64,000 nucleotides of DNA, from positions 62,001-126,000 of the forward strand of contig JADNRV010000142.1 of assembly GCA_015499995.1 (NCBI GenBank). The letters are read 5' to 3'. The first letter of the stretch is position 1; every line of letters begins with the position of its first letter. The position numbers and the translations under genes are program-made. The notes under the pieces are model-generated. The model did no database searches, had not been told where the DNA came from, and worked only from the letters and a program-made list of their open reading frames with translations. Source of the DNA: Flammula alnicola (Eukaryota > Basidiomycota > Agaricomycetes > Agaricales > Strophariaceae). Positions 30,775-42,151 of the stretch are shown here, piece by piece.

Positions 30775-33700
30775 TTACACTACAAGCCGCCAGGAACACG
30801 TATGATCACTATTGGCGTTCGTAAACATAACTTCTGATACGCGCCCGAGCTCGTTCCACATTGCCATTTGTTGTTCAGCATATGCTCGGTGACCGCGCGC
30901 AATCTGACCGTCGGGATCTCGGTGGAGCAGCCATGTGTCCCGGCGGGCCTTCCATTTCTCGGCCATGTGTACATAGAATCGAACCGTCCATTGCATTTCA
31001 CGTCTCGTAAGAATGAGTTCCTCCGCCCATCGACCTCTTTGTGCTCTCGCCCTGAGCCAATTGACTCGATAAACTGGGATTTTCCGTCAGCATGGCCCCG
31101 AGCGGCAGAAATGAAGATCCTACATTCATTGTAGTATTCACTCTCGGGGACCGAAAGTGTTCCAGGCCGAGCAGAGCTCCAGAACCACGGCAGTCGATCG
31201 GTACTCTGACCATAGGCATTGGGTTCTGACACCGCCGTACTGATGGTGCAATCAGAAATCAGTAGTTCTGGATACTTTACGGCTATGGTGCCCGTATCAT
31301 CGAGGCTCATCATAACCTCACGATTGTGGTTGTAAACACGTCTTTGGAGTTTCCAAATCTTGTTTAGCAGGTTCACCTTATCCCAAGAACGTGTCCGTTG
31401 GGCTCCGATTGCGCCTCGGAGCCTGTTCTTGTATTGCCAGGAAAGCTGTATAACGGCACCTCTAACAAGTTCCAGGGCGTCGTCGGCGTGGCCACTCCGA
31501 ATGTGAAGCTCGGTATCCCGAAGGGATTGAATGAAGGATCGGCGGTCCACCGGGAGATTTGTGAGGACTGCTAATGCAATTGCAGAAGGGAAAGGGAGGC
31601 CTTGCCGCTCGGGGTCCGCTCGGCTAATCCTCGGATTGTGGACTTCGGGATCCTCATTCTCACTGACTTCGGCATCTATCACAGGTGCAGGATTGGCATC
31701 GTAGATACCATTGGTCATCTCTGCACCAAGGTATTCGCTGGCGCTCCGCATGAACCCGTCCACTAGTTTCCTGTTCTGCCTACGCTTGGCCACCAACTCG
31801 AGCTTTTGGGCCGTGGTGGGTGTCAGACCGAGCTTCCTCACATGAGACCGAAGGTCGAATCTAAATAGCTGCTAATCAGAAATGACTTTGATGCCCCGTC
31901 ACAGCGATTAACTTACTGAGCTTCTTCGAGCTTCAAACCCTGAGATATCCATGTTGCCTGCCCTGTTTGTTCTCCGCCCCGCAGTTCTTTCTCGGACAGT
32001 TGAAGCTCAATTTCCCGACGGGTCGGAGCTTTGGACAAAGTAGGGAGAATGTCGGGGAGAGGGGGGAAGACAGACGAACCTTTCTTAACCTTAACTTGAT
32101 AGATGTCCATAACATCGGGGTTGTTCTGGCGACGTCCTTCGGCTGCGATAATCTGTTCAGTCCATTCAGGGATCAACTCTGTCGGAGCTGCCTCGGTCAG
32201 TCCATCGTAGTAGTCTTGGCTGGACTGCTGTTCTTTAACGGCACGGAAATACTTCTTCGTGACGGTAGAAGCTGAATAATACTCTTAAGTTAATGTAGAC
32301 CAGTGCAGAGATAAAACACTAACCCATATTGATGGTCTTTTTCCAGTTTGAGTCACCCATGTGGTCGTCCAGAATCTCCGTTCGGTGGGCCGTGGTCACT
32401 CCGCGTGCACTTCGAGATGTTCGGTTCAACAAACTCCAGAGAGTCTCCAAGATTTCCCCATCGACAATACCAACACCCGGGATATATGTTGTTGCAAACC
32501 GGTAGAGACATTCCTCCTTGTGCCCATGCACATGCCAGAGACCAATGGCCTTCATGAGTTTTAAGGTAGCTGGCAATGTCAGGCCATGTTGCTCCCGGAA
32601 ACGTTTGGTGAGTTTGACATGATACTGACACATAATGTCATAGACACAGAGTGTGCAGCTGATCCCCTCCATGTGGGTTGTTTTGAAGGCTTCGGAGAGG
32701 CTGAAATCCATGCACATTTGTCTCTCTCCCAATTCAAAGTCCACGACGCTGCTCGGGCAGAAGCAGCCATGGCGGGCACAAGCCTGTGCACCAATGCCTC
32801 GGACTCGGCGTCCGGCTGCCACCTTTTCGCCATCTTTATGTGCCCGATGGACATGGCAAGTCGGCTTCTGCGAAGTATTAATTAGCATTAATGGTGCTGT
32901 TATTGCGTCCAACATGCGGGGCACCGAGGATGAATTGGCTCGGTGCCGAGGAGGAGGCCTCCTCGGTGCCATGCAGGTGCCGAGGGCAGGTAACTTTTGG
33001 TGCCTTTACGGGACCGAGAGAGACCTCACCTCGGCGCCATGGAGGCACCGAGGTGAAGGCTGTGTCGGCAGCGTGCGGTCACCGAGACGACGTATTTCTC
33101 GGGACCGTGAGGGCACCGACATAGCATGCACGTCGGCACCTGCATGGCGCCGAGGAGGCGGCTTTCTCGGTGCCACACAGGTGCCGAGGGCAGGTAAATT
33201 TCGGTGCCTTTACGGGACCGAGAGAGACCTCACCTCGGCGCCATGGAGGCACCGAGGTGAAGGCTGTGTCGGCAGCGTGCGGTCACCGAGACGACGTATT
33301 TCTCGGACCGTGAGGGCACCGACATAGCATGCACGTCGGCACCTGCATGGCGCCGAGGAGGAGGCTTTCTCGGTGCCACGCAGGTGCCGAGTGAAGGTAC
33401 CTTTCGGCGCCTTACGGACCGAGTGAAGTACCTTCGGCCTTTACGGACGAGAGACCTCACCTCGGCGCCATGGAGGCACCGAGGTGAAGGCTGTGTTGGC
33501 AGCGTGCGGTCACCGAGACGACGTATTCTCGGGACCGTGAGGGCACCGACATAGCATGCACGTCAGCACCTGCATGGCACCGAGGAGGAGGCTTCTCGGT
33601 GCACGCAGGTGCCGAGTGAAGGTACTTTCGGCGCCTTTACAGGACGAGAGAGACCTCACCTCGGCGCCATGGAGGCACCGAGGTGAAGGCTGTGTCGGCA

Positions 33701-35681
33701 GCGTGCGGTCACCGAGACGACGTATTTCTCGGGACCGTGAGGGCACCGACATAGCCTGCACGTCGGCGCCTCCATGGCGCCGAGGTGAGGTCTCTCTCGG
33801 TCCCGTAAAGGCGCCGAAAGGTACCTTCACTCGGCACCTGCGTGGCACCGAGAAAGCCTCCTCCTCGGCGCCATGCAGGTGCCGAGAACGATTTTCCACG
33901 GAGCCGAGTGGGGGCGTCGGGCACCATTGACTGCCATCTCTGCAGCATAAAACGAACTCACATGTGCGTATTTGTGGGCGTGTTTCGCCGCATCGACTAA
34001 ATGTTCCTCGTATGGCTTTGGCGCTGTCATAAAGGCCTCACCATTGGTAAGGTGGACGTCGTCATGTTCGTTCTTCTGGTTGAGGTGATCTGCTTTGAAA
34101 TTCCCATCGGCACAGAATTTCCTGATATACAGCCACCATAATGGGTCATCGGTCCACTCATCCGGAAGGTTTACACCCGGCTGTGGACACGTTGGACAAA
34201 ACAATCCTAACTTCCCTCTGGCAATTTCGGGCGCGGCTGGGCTTCCCTCGGCATCTCGATCAACCTCCATCAACGGCGGCTCTGCAGCTGCGTCACGCTC
34301 CTGAGGCTCCTGTTCCCCATCCTGTCTCTCGGTTACAGGTTCGTCATGCCCACGGCCATGCATTTCCACAGCTTGAGATTCCTGTATTCACGACTGAGCC
34401 GACGGAGCTCTCGGTACCGGTTGAGGACTGCCTTCGGGAATGCAGGACAGGTCAGCCGCCGCAGCTTAGCATAATACTGATATGCGGTTGTTTTGCACTC
34501 GAGATTCGAAAGTCGAAAGTCATTCAGGACGTTCATTGTGAAGACCGTTTTGATGATGTCATAGGTATTCGGGAACAGGCCCATCTCGATGTATTGAAGC
34601 TGTTCTTCAACCTCGGGATGGCAACCACATTTTACCACAGGCAGATGGTGGATCCCTGAGACATCGACAATGGTGATGAATTTGTGCCCATCGTTGTCCG
34701 TCGGTCGCGGGCGAGGCAGTGTCTCGGGATGGGCAGCATTAACATCGAAGTCGTCCTCGATCTCTTCGTCATCTGCATCTTCGGGATCGCCGACGACACC
34801 GCCATCGGCATCCCGCCATATATCACCTTCAAAACTATCCTCTTCAGTAATCGCTGGAGGTGGACCCATGTCGTAGCCTTCTGCCCCCTGATTTGGCTCT
34901 GTGTACTCTATTTAGCCATGTCTGGTGAACATTTGTAGGACTCACCGTCGGGATCCCGAACTGGCTCCCGGCCAACGTCGCACTGCATTCCTTGATGCCC
35001 GAGGTGTAGTTTAACCCCAACCTCCCAAAGAGCTCCAACGTGGAAGTATCGTCCATTCCATTTCTCAACGCGATGGAACAGCAGGAATTGGTGTTCATTC
35101 CTGCAGCACAGTCCACATAATAGTCTGCCACCCACACATTCGCGGCACCGCCACTTCGCCGACCGCACCCGGCATGACTGACATTTCAGACTGGGATCGC
35201 TCGGCGCTTCCAATGACAACACAGTCTGCAGATGGTATCCTCGTTTTGGTATCCACTCGCGTAGGTAATCATTCTGGGACTACCAAAATTGAAAAGACAC
35301 GCAACAAATGAACATGATTCTTACTTTTCCTCGGCCTACCGAAGGTAGGTTTTGCACATTTTGAATGACTTGGTCATCTGTCGGATCTCCATCATACTGT
35401 TGTGGCTCGGGCCACTCAGCCTGGTGAGCGGCAACTACCTCGGGCTGCACAGGCATCGAGCTTTGAGTGGGTGTCCCTCGGGGTTGCTCTGCACGCTCCT
35501 CGTCAACTGCCTCGTCAAACCAGTTAAGCTCCTCGGGGTCACTATCATTTTCCCCGGAGTCTACTGATTGTACAGCTTGGACACGTCGGCGCATGAGAGG
35601 GTTGATTTGGATGGCAATGGGGGACAGGAAGGGTGTACTTGCGCAAAGACGATCACCTTTTGATATTTTACCTCGTGGCAT
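30775..35681 (-). CDS. KDZ (Kyakuja-Dileera-Zisupton) transposase with CxC2-type Zn cluster
   Basis: Seven exons: 35681-35325, 35279-34946, 34898-33962, 32867-32324, 32271-31917, 31860-31124, 31073-30775. All phases close if one A is restored in the run at 34363-34365, giving about 1187 residues. After an acidic N-terminus comes the Cys cluster from about residue 152 (CQSC, WRCREC, LCGLCCRNEH, FHRVEKWNG), then the MGLFPNT..FTMNVLNDF block. The transposase core holds CARHGCFCPSSVVDFELGER (D586), VYDIMCQYH (D620) and GVGIVDGEILETLWS (E681), candidates for the RNase H-fold acidic residues. HRTEILDDHMGDSNWKK and a C-terminal VNWLRARAQRGRW helix region follow. The fourth exon is preceded by a 1094 nt intron swollen by a tandem repeat. 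Expected role: cut-and-paste transposition using the 0.58 kb inverted repeats. The single-base gap may be a sequencing error. Confidence 0.93.
32868..33961. repeat. Tandem and inverted repeat array inside a transposase intron
   Basis: An intron (minus strand GTGAGT at 33961, CAG at 32868) that is 1094 nt long where all others are 45-56 nt. It is filled by about four direct copies of a roughly 200-227 bp unit (landmark CCATGGAGGCACCGAG at 33037, 33240, 33467 and 33667), followed by an inverted partial copy (about 33760-33895). Units are built from GGCACCGAG/CTCGGTGCC half-palindromes and could fold strongly in RNA. Confidence 0.88.
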
Positions 35682-36718
35682 GGTAGGATAATTTATCTTC
35701 CGCACCAGAAGATCATGAGGTATCCCTGACACACGAAGGTCGTGATGCTCGGCCTCCGAGAGTCAGCTGTTCTACCACAAAAGGAGATCACATGTGGTCC
35801 ATGCGTGGCATTCTATTCTTGCTATCTCTCTCGGATTGTAAATGCAAGTAGGCAGGCGACAGGAACGTGGGCAATGTGAGGCTTCCACTGCAAGAATGCG
35901 ACATGTATACTAGGTAACACTGACTCGGAGGCTGACTGACAGGAAAGACAGAGCAGTTGGGAAAGATCTAAAGATTTTTGTACTATGCGCGATTACCTAG
36001 GAATGTTGCCACGAGTGATATCTTGCCATAAAATGTGTCCGGAGAGCAATCTGAGTTGCCACTCTGACGATATTAAAAAAAAGGTGCAGAAGACACTGTT
36101 TGTGCAAGATCAGAACGAAAGTTTACAATGTATGCAACTAACCTGTGGTCTCTGGAAAAGAAAAATCTGAATCTCAACAACTACACCATGGAATCTCTTC
36201 CGGGGTATCTCATTTTGTAAAGGCTCTCAATAAGTAGGCCTCTAGACTATATAAAACCACTGTTGGCAATATTCTAACTCCCCATTGGAAAAAGAGAGCT
36301 CACCTGCAAACATGTCGCTTCCCAAAAAAGGCAATGATCGGACTAAGCGATGTCATTTAGGCAATTGGCTGGGCAGGGCCATCGGCGCGGGTGATCGAAA
36401 TCGTGCGATCTTGATCCTGAGCGTCCGATCTTGATCGAAACCTGCAGATCATCAGGTACCATTCAGGATGAAGACGCAGGGCCACTGACCCGACGACCCC
36501 GACGGAGATAATGATAATAAATGTCAGACAGGTGGCCATTGTCCGGTCCGATATTGAAAGGGGGTGTCGGGAGGATGACGTCGGACCACTGCCCTGCAAC
36601 CCCCGACGGAGATAATCACAACTAATGTCACAACATCAGGTGATTATCAGATGCGATAGTGAAACAGGACCCCTTTTATAGGGTGGTATTGTCGGAAAAT
36701 CTGATTCCTTCCACCCCC
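35682..36718. promoter_or_regulatory. Divergent intergenic region between transposase and lysine-rich gene
   Basis: 1037 bp without a credible ORF. A TATATAAAA box lies at 36248-36256. Two imperfect direct repeats of about 60 bp (around CCCGACGGAGATAATGATAA at 36494 and CCCGACGGAGATAATCACAA at 36601) occur before the plus-strand gene and may be regulatory or transposase-binding. It presumably holds both promoters. Confidence 0.4.
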
Positions 36719-38839
36719 ATGCCTCAACCTCATAATGATGTTGCACATTCCAATGTTGAAGAGAATGATCCCCAAATCGACACCAATATGGATGACGATG
36801 GACCCGACTCCCAAATCTGGACAGCAAAGGAAAAGGCGCTCCTCAAGGCTCATGTTGAAGGATACCGAGCGGCCCCGAGGAAAACCAAGGCGAGCTATAT
36901 CGTGAACACCGTAATTCCCAAAATCAAGGAATTGTGGAAGGGCCGATACTCGAAGAAAAGCATGAACAATGATAGCGGTCTGAAATCAGAGTGGGCCAAA
37001 AAGAAAAAGGTGAGTATTTGATGCGTCTCGGCTTCCGCGCGTGGTCAATTCGGGCAATTTTGCAGTCTATTTTTAATTGGTTCCCGAATCATGCACCGAC
37101 GGAGCGCCGGATGAAAATCCCGGGGTTCAATTTGAAGGTTACCTTCGACTCAGTCGTTGCCGAACGGAAGAAAAAGGAAATTGAGGAGGAGGCTAAGGAG
37201 CAAGCCGGAGGGGAACATGAAAGTAAGCATTGGATCAAATATTATCAGGGAGCGAAGAAGGCAGTGAAGGAGGGATTGAGTGATGAGGAAAGGGCCGAAT
37301 ATGAGCGGGAGGTTGAGGAGTGGAAAACGAGAGGAGTGCCGAAAGAAGTTCAAGCTGCGTACGTATATTTGCCACACCGAGTGTCGGCCTGCCGATGTTG
37401 AATTTATACGTAGGACGGTCGCACGGCGTGGAAACAAGATCATCCGTGAAATGGACAAGCTCCGGTGGAATAGCATGCGAATGCGAACAGTGGCATTTGA
37501 ATGTCATTATAAGGCCGATGGCAAGATAGCGTTTTCCAGGTAAGGGCCGAGGCAGCCGAAGTAGAAACCAACTAATACTGCTGTCAGCTATGATACTCAA
37601 AGTATGCAGACCAATGTCCCGACAAATGTACCGACGTTTCTTCAGTTCAACCCCACGGCCCATAGAGAGTTCAAGAAGGCATATGTGAAGTATATAAAAC
37701 ATATCTCTTCCTTGGAGAGTGGGACGCAACAACCGACTGTGACTGCGGCGGGGCCGACGGGAACAATTTTCAAGTTGGCCGATCTGCAGTTCAATCCGTC
37801 GGGATTACCTCGGGTTCCCGATGTCATGAAGAATACTCAAGGGATCGAAAGCAGTCTGATGCAGCAATCAATGATTAGAGTTTACTGGACGAAGCACTAC
37901 GGTATGGAAGCAGTACCCTACATTGGGGATGGTATTAATTATCCGGACAGCTCTTGCCAGGGGAAAGGAAGGGAAAGTGCCGTTCACGGCTATTGCCCTT
38001 CAATCGTCAGAATTTATTGACACGGCTGATCTTCCAACCCGAACCCCATTCCAAGACCCAGGGAGGTACAATGGTGGACAAACTCATGCAATACTCAAAT
38101 TATGGAGAACAAGGCAAGCGAGGGGGAACTTCCCTTCAAGTTCAACTCCATACTTGGGCGTGACAAGACGTCCGATTTGACCGAGTATCCCGACGGCATA
38201 TTTAATGATTTCCATCCTGCAATGTCCTTGACAAACCACAGACCGCCTTCGGCTACGGAACACCTGCGACACATTTCACCCGACGGGGACGAAGATGACC
38301 CTGATTCCAGTGAGGAATTCAGACTTCCGAAGGCTGCATGGGACACCGAAGATGATGAAGAGGAGGGAGACCATAACAGCAACGGCGCGCCGACATCCCC
38401 GCCCAGTCCCGAGAAGACACCATCGGTGGATCGAGAGACAAGCCAGGAGCACATGGGGAGCGAAAGTGACGCGATAATTGCGCTGACTAGGACACGGCGT
38501 GGGTTTAATGGTAATGTTGTGTTGTCAGATGACAGCACAGGTGGTCAGACTCCGGATCCGCCTAGGATGCAGGACATGCCGTCTAGTCCGACGGTGCTGG
38601 GTTCCTCACCTGGGCAAGCAATGAGCCAGCCAGTGAAACTTACCAGTGTGAGACGAACTCGGGGACGTTCAGCAAGAGGAGAGCAACAGTTAGTTACACC
38701 GGCGCCGAGCGGTCCCGCGACACCTGCCCCTGTGGAAGCAACTCGGCAATTACGTTCAACAACGAAGAAAAAACCTGCATCCGAAACTACCCCACCTGTT
38801 CCAACTGTGAAGAGGGCCTCCCGAAGTAGAAAAAGATAA
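36719..38839 (+). CDS. Lysine-rich, HMG-like cargo protein of the KDZ element
   Basis: Six exons (36719-37009, 37066-37358, 37414-37539, 37588-37901, 37951-38065, 38119-38839) with introns of 48-56 nt close in phase to 619 residues. The N-terminus has an acidic start, then WTAKEKALLKAHVEGYR and KIKELWKGRYSKK, which resembles a Myb/SANT-like or similar DNA-contacting helical region. A charged stretch HWIKYYQGAKKAVKEGLSDE with ERAEYEREVEEW looks like HMG-box-type helices. The middle has FNPTAHREFKKAYVKYIKHI. The C-terminal 200 residues are Ser/Pro/Asp-rich and end in basic RTRGRSARG and KRASRSRKR. Function is not known; DNA binding is inference. Similar proteins accompany transposons in mushroom-forming fungi as far as I know. 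Confidence 0.75.
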
Positions 38840-39314
38840 CATAGAACACAGGTTCTTTCCAAACTACCACACCTAGTAGTTTGTTGAATATCACATCTCC
38901 CTGATTGTCCTCAATGATCTCGGCGCCTGAAGAACATCTTTGCTTGAGAGGTGAGGCATGGAATCATTCGCCGACTGTTGTTATGTATTTTACATGCTAT
39001 CGAATACTTGCATAGACCGCAAATGCATGAGCTAGTGACTCTGTACATGGAGCTCGGTCACCGAGGGTACTTCCATCCTGTCGGCGGCCGACAGGAGTGA
39101 ACCATCCGACGAGACTGAATTCACACCAACGGCCAAGAAACATATGAATTGAGACTATATTAAAAAAAGGGGCACATGCGAAAACAAATGGTATCGACGA
39201 TGCATGTGCCCCTACAATAATGACAAGAGATGGACAAAAAAGCGGAGGTCCGGAATGGGGGAGCTACAATATGTACACCAAGAACAACGGCAGAACAAGA
39301 AAAAGAAGGGCCTC
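38840..39314. other. Convergent intergenic region, no feature seen
   Basis: 475 bp between two convergent genes. No ORF or repeat stands out except short A-rich runs, as expected for a pair of 3' UTRs. Confidence 0.5.
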
Positions 39315-41731
39315 CTACTTGGCCCTGCGTCCATTGCCCCCCTTAACCTTCGCTGCCCCCGTGGCCTTCTTCTTCTTCTTCTTCGGTGCGCCGGGTGTCT
39401 CTCCGTCGGCGTCCTCGTCCGCCCCTCTCGTCTTCCGCTTAGTCCCCGCAGCGCCCGGCGTGTGTTCCTCCTCCGAACTTTCCTCGGAGGTAGAGCCTTC
39501 CGAGGGTGTGGCCGTCTTTGCCTTCTGCTTTGTCTTGTTCCGTGTCCGGGTGCCTACCGCCGACGGGATCTTTGGTGTATCCTCTTCCTCTTCGCCGTCG
39601 CCATCCTCGCTACCAGCCTGGGATACACTCGAGGCCTCAGCAGGCCCCCCCTTGGAAGTTCGCTCTTCGGTGGGCAGGGGTGGTTCCGGCTCCGTGGGGG
39701 TTGGTGGTGCTGGTGCGGGCCCGACAGGAAGGGTGACTTCGACTGGCCGGCATTGTCTGTCTCGGGGACGCTCGGCTTCGGTGCAGGGCTCGGCGACAGA
39801 GGGAGCGAAGGGGGCGTTGCACGACGACGCGGCGATGACGATTGGGGGAGAGGCGAGGGTGTTCGGCGACGAGTGGGGGATGGCGAAATGGGTAGGTCCG
39901 GCGGGGTTCGGCGACGAGAGGGGGATGGTGACAGACTTGGCTGCATGGGCGGGCTTGGCGACGACCTCAATGGTGGAGGGGCAACAGGTGGTGCAGCTTC
40001 CGACGGGTTCGGTGGGTCCTCGGCTGCGACAGAACTCCGGTCTGATTCACCGGACGGATGCTCCGGGGGTGTCGGTCGTGGTGGGGAATCGAGGAAGGGG
40101 GGCGGGGATCGAAGACCAGGCTTGAGGTACTCCAGGATATCATTACGATCCTGGAGCCGGTGTAAACTCAATGTTCCAAGGTGGGTGTCGACCGCCGCGA
40201 TATCCCTCCGAAGCTCCCGGTTCTGCTCCTTGACCTCGCGAACGGTCAGGAGCAAGTCCACGAGGAGCTCTCCCACAGTGGTGGGATTCGTGGGTTCCTC
40301 TCCAGCAAGCCCGGGCGCTGGGACCTGACTGGATCCTGCTGCGGGTGTTGGCACTAGAACGTCGCCGAGGGAGCCGAGCGGGGTATCGAGGCCGAAGGAG
40401 GGCGTCCTGCTGACGGTGGACATCTCGCACCTCACCTTGCGGGTCTTGCATGTCCAACAAGCGGTCTTGCCGTGCTTGGCGGCGGAGGCGGCGGCGGCGG
40501 GGCTGACGAAGATGCACGCGACGTTGTGCTTTGCGCAGCTGACGCACTTCGTGTCCACCTCGACGGCACCTTTCGGGGGTTTCTTCGACTCCTGCTTGTC
40601 GGTCTTCCGCTTCTGCACCACAGCCAGTGGGCGGACCTTCTTGTCCTCATCCTCCTCGTACTCGTCCTCGTCCTCGTCCTCGCCCCCATCCTCGCTCTCG
40701 GTCAGCTCCACCCGCGCCTTGCCTTTCTTCCCCTTCGGTCGAGCCTTCTCTTCTTCCTCGCTGTCGGTCTCGGCATCCGAGTCGTCGACAGTTTTGCGGG
40801 ACTTGATTTGGCGTTTTGGTCGACCTCGGGTGCCGGCGGCGTGTCGGTCTTCCCCCTTGCTGACTGGCGCCTTCGGCTTGACTCGGATGGTCACCTCCAT
40901 CTTCTTGCGTGGCTTTCCCTCACGCTTGTCGTCGACCTTGACCTCCTTCCTCTTCTGCGGTCCTTCACCCTTCTTCTCCACGTCCTCCCTGTCTCTCTGC
41001 ACCCTCTCCCCACTGCCTGTCCTCATTCCCGATGGCGCCGCATGCTCTCTGACGCCCCCAGATCCCTCCCCGACTGTCTCCGCTTCCTTCTTGGACTTCG
41101 ATTTGCCCTTGGGCACACCGATCTTCGGTCCGTCCACCATCGGCCGCACCTCCCCACCCTTCGCTGCGATCCCAGCCTCAACCGCCTTTGCCTTTCCCTT
41201 CTCCTTCATGCGCGGTTCCTCGGACGCGCTCGGTCTCCCTCCAGGCTCGACCACTCGCTTCCTCTTTCCCTCTGATCCCCGCTCACCCTCCGCTATCTCC
41301 TTCCCCTGCTCTGGCTTCCGCACCTCGCGCTCCTTCGCCTCCTCTGCCGTCTTCGCCGCCCCTTTTCCTGCCCGCCGCCGTTGAGTCCCTCCTCAGCCAA
41401 CTTGAGAACGCCGGCGGTGACCTTCCGAACTACTCGGAAGGGAACGATGCCGTCGGCGCCCTTCTTGTTGTCGTACGCCGGCTTCATGTAGTCGATGAAG
41501 CCCAGGGGGGTGTCGTAACGTGAGATGGCGGCATGCGCCTCAAGCTACCAATGAATTGAGTAAGTATCACCTTTAACAGATTAAGACGGAAAGACTTACC
41601 ATACCCTTGAAGAGCAGCTCGTGCTCTTCGAGGTACTCTTCCTCTTCGTTGTCGTTATAGAGGCGCAGGAGGCGCTTCTCCCATTTTGCGACCAGTTTGG
41701 TGGCCTCTTCGAGTGTGACATGGGCAGGCAT
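39315..41731 (-). CDS. Cys-cluster, coiled-coil cargo protein of the KDZ element
   Basis: Two exons (41731-41600 and 41544-39315, intron 55 nt). The N-terminal 100 residues are well structured (LEEATKLVAKWEKRLLRLY, ISRYDTPLGFIDYMKPAYD). A long Lys/Glu/Arg-rich region follows. Then comes a Cys cluster with CVSCAKHNVAC and CWTCKTRKVRC, two CxxCx5-6C groups like those of fungal Zn-binding transposon proteins. A coiled coil (LTVREVKEQNRELRRDI) and a Pro/Ser-rich tail with RRRTP repeats end in a Lys-rich C-terminus. Two single-base losses are needed to join the frames: one in a G run at about 41359-41362, one near 39740-39750. With both restored the protein is about 787 residues. Plus-strand ORFs here are antisense shadows. 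Confidence 0.7.
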
Positions 41732-42151
41732 GATGATGTGGAGATGGGTAAGCTAGGTGGACGTTGGTGTGTAGCGGTTGGGGGTTACTGGGAGGCGAAA
41801 GAATGCTAAGTCGAACTCGGAAAGTTCAACCTTGAACAAACATGCACAACGTCTGTCACGTGACTTGTGGCGGGCTCCGATAACGGATCGAGGCAGTCTC
41901 CGATAACAAATCAAGCAAAGTAGAAAGCCTGTCTCAAGGTTCCTTTCCACCATCTTTGGCTCATCTGATCTGGACTGCTCACCTCTGCCTGTCGCTCTTC
42001 GACAGTCGGACATTGCAAAGGTAATTTCTTGCGAATCGCCGAACGGACATTCGCACGAGCGTCGGCGGTCAACACCGGAAAGAAAGGTAGGTATGAGATC
42101 TCGATTGTGAAGAATATTCTGAGACATTAATCCTATTTTCACTGCTGGAAG
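41732..42151. promoter_or_regulatory. Divergent region; 5' end of the micro-exon gene uncertain
   Basis: Lies between the Cys-cluster gene and the first micro-exon I can place. Possible further small exons end at about 42020 and 42096 (each before a GTA donor), but I could not find a convincing initiator ATG or close the phases. Confidence 0.35.

Noticed and set aside
32905..33895. CRISPR-like array
   Set aside because: Units are 200 bp, palindrome-rich and lie in a eukaryotic intron; there are no short repeats with unique spacers.
39204..40328. Plus-strand ORFs of 300-374 codons opposite the Cys-cluster gene
   Set aside because: Antisense to a well-supported spliced gene; their openness reflects its Pro/Ser/Arg codon bias.
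41753..42142. A 129-codon minus-strand ORF upstream of the micro-exon gene
   Set aside because: Lies in the divergent promoter region, overlaps possible plus-strand exons, and shows no protein-like pattern.
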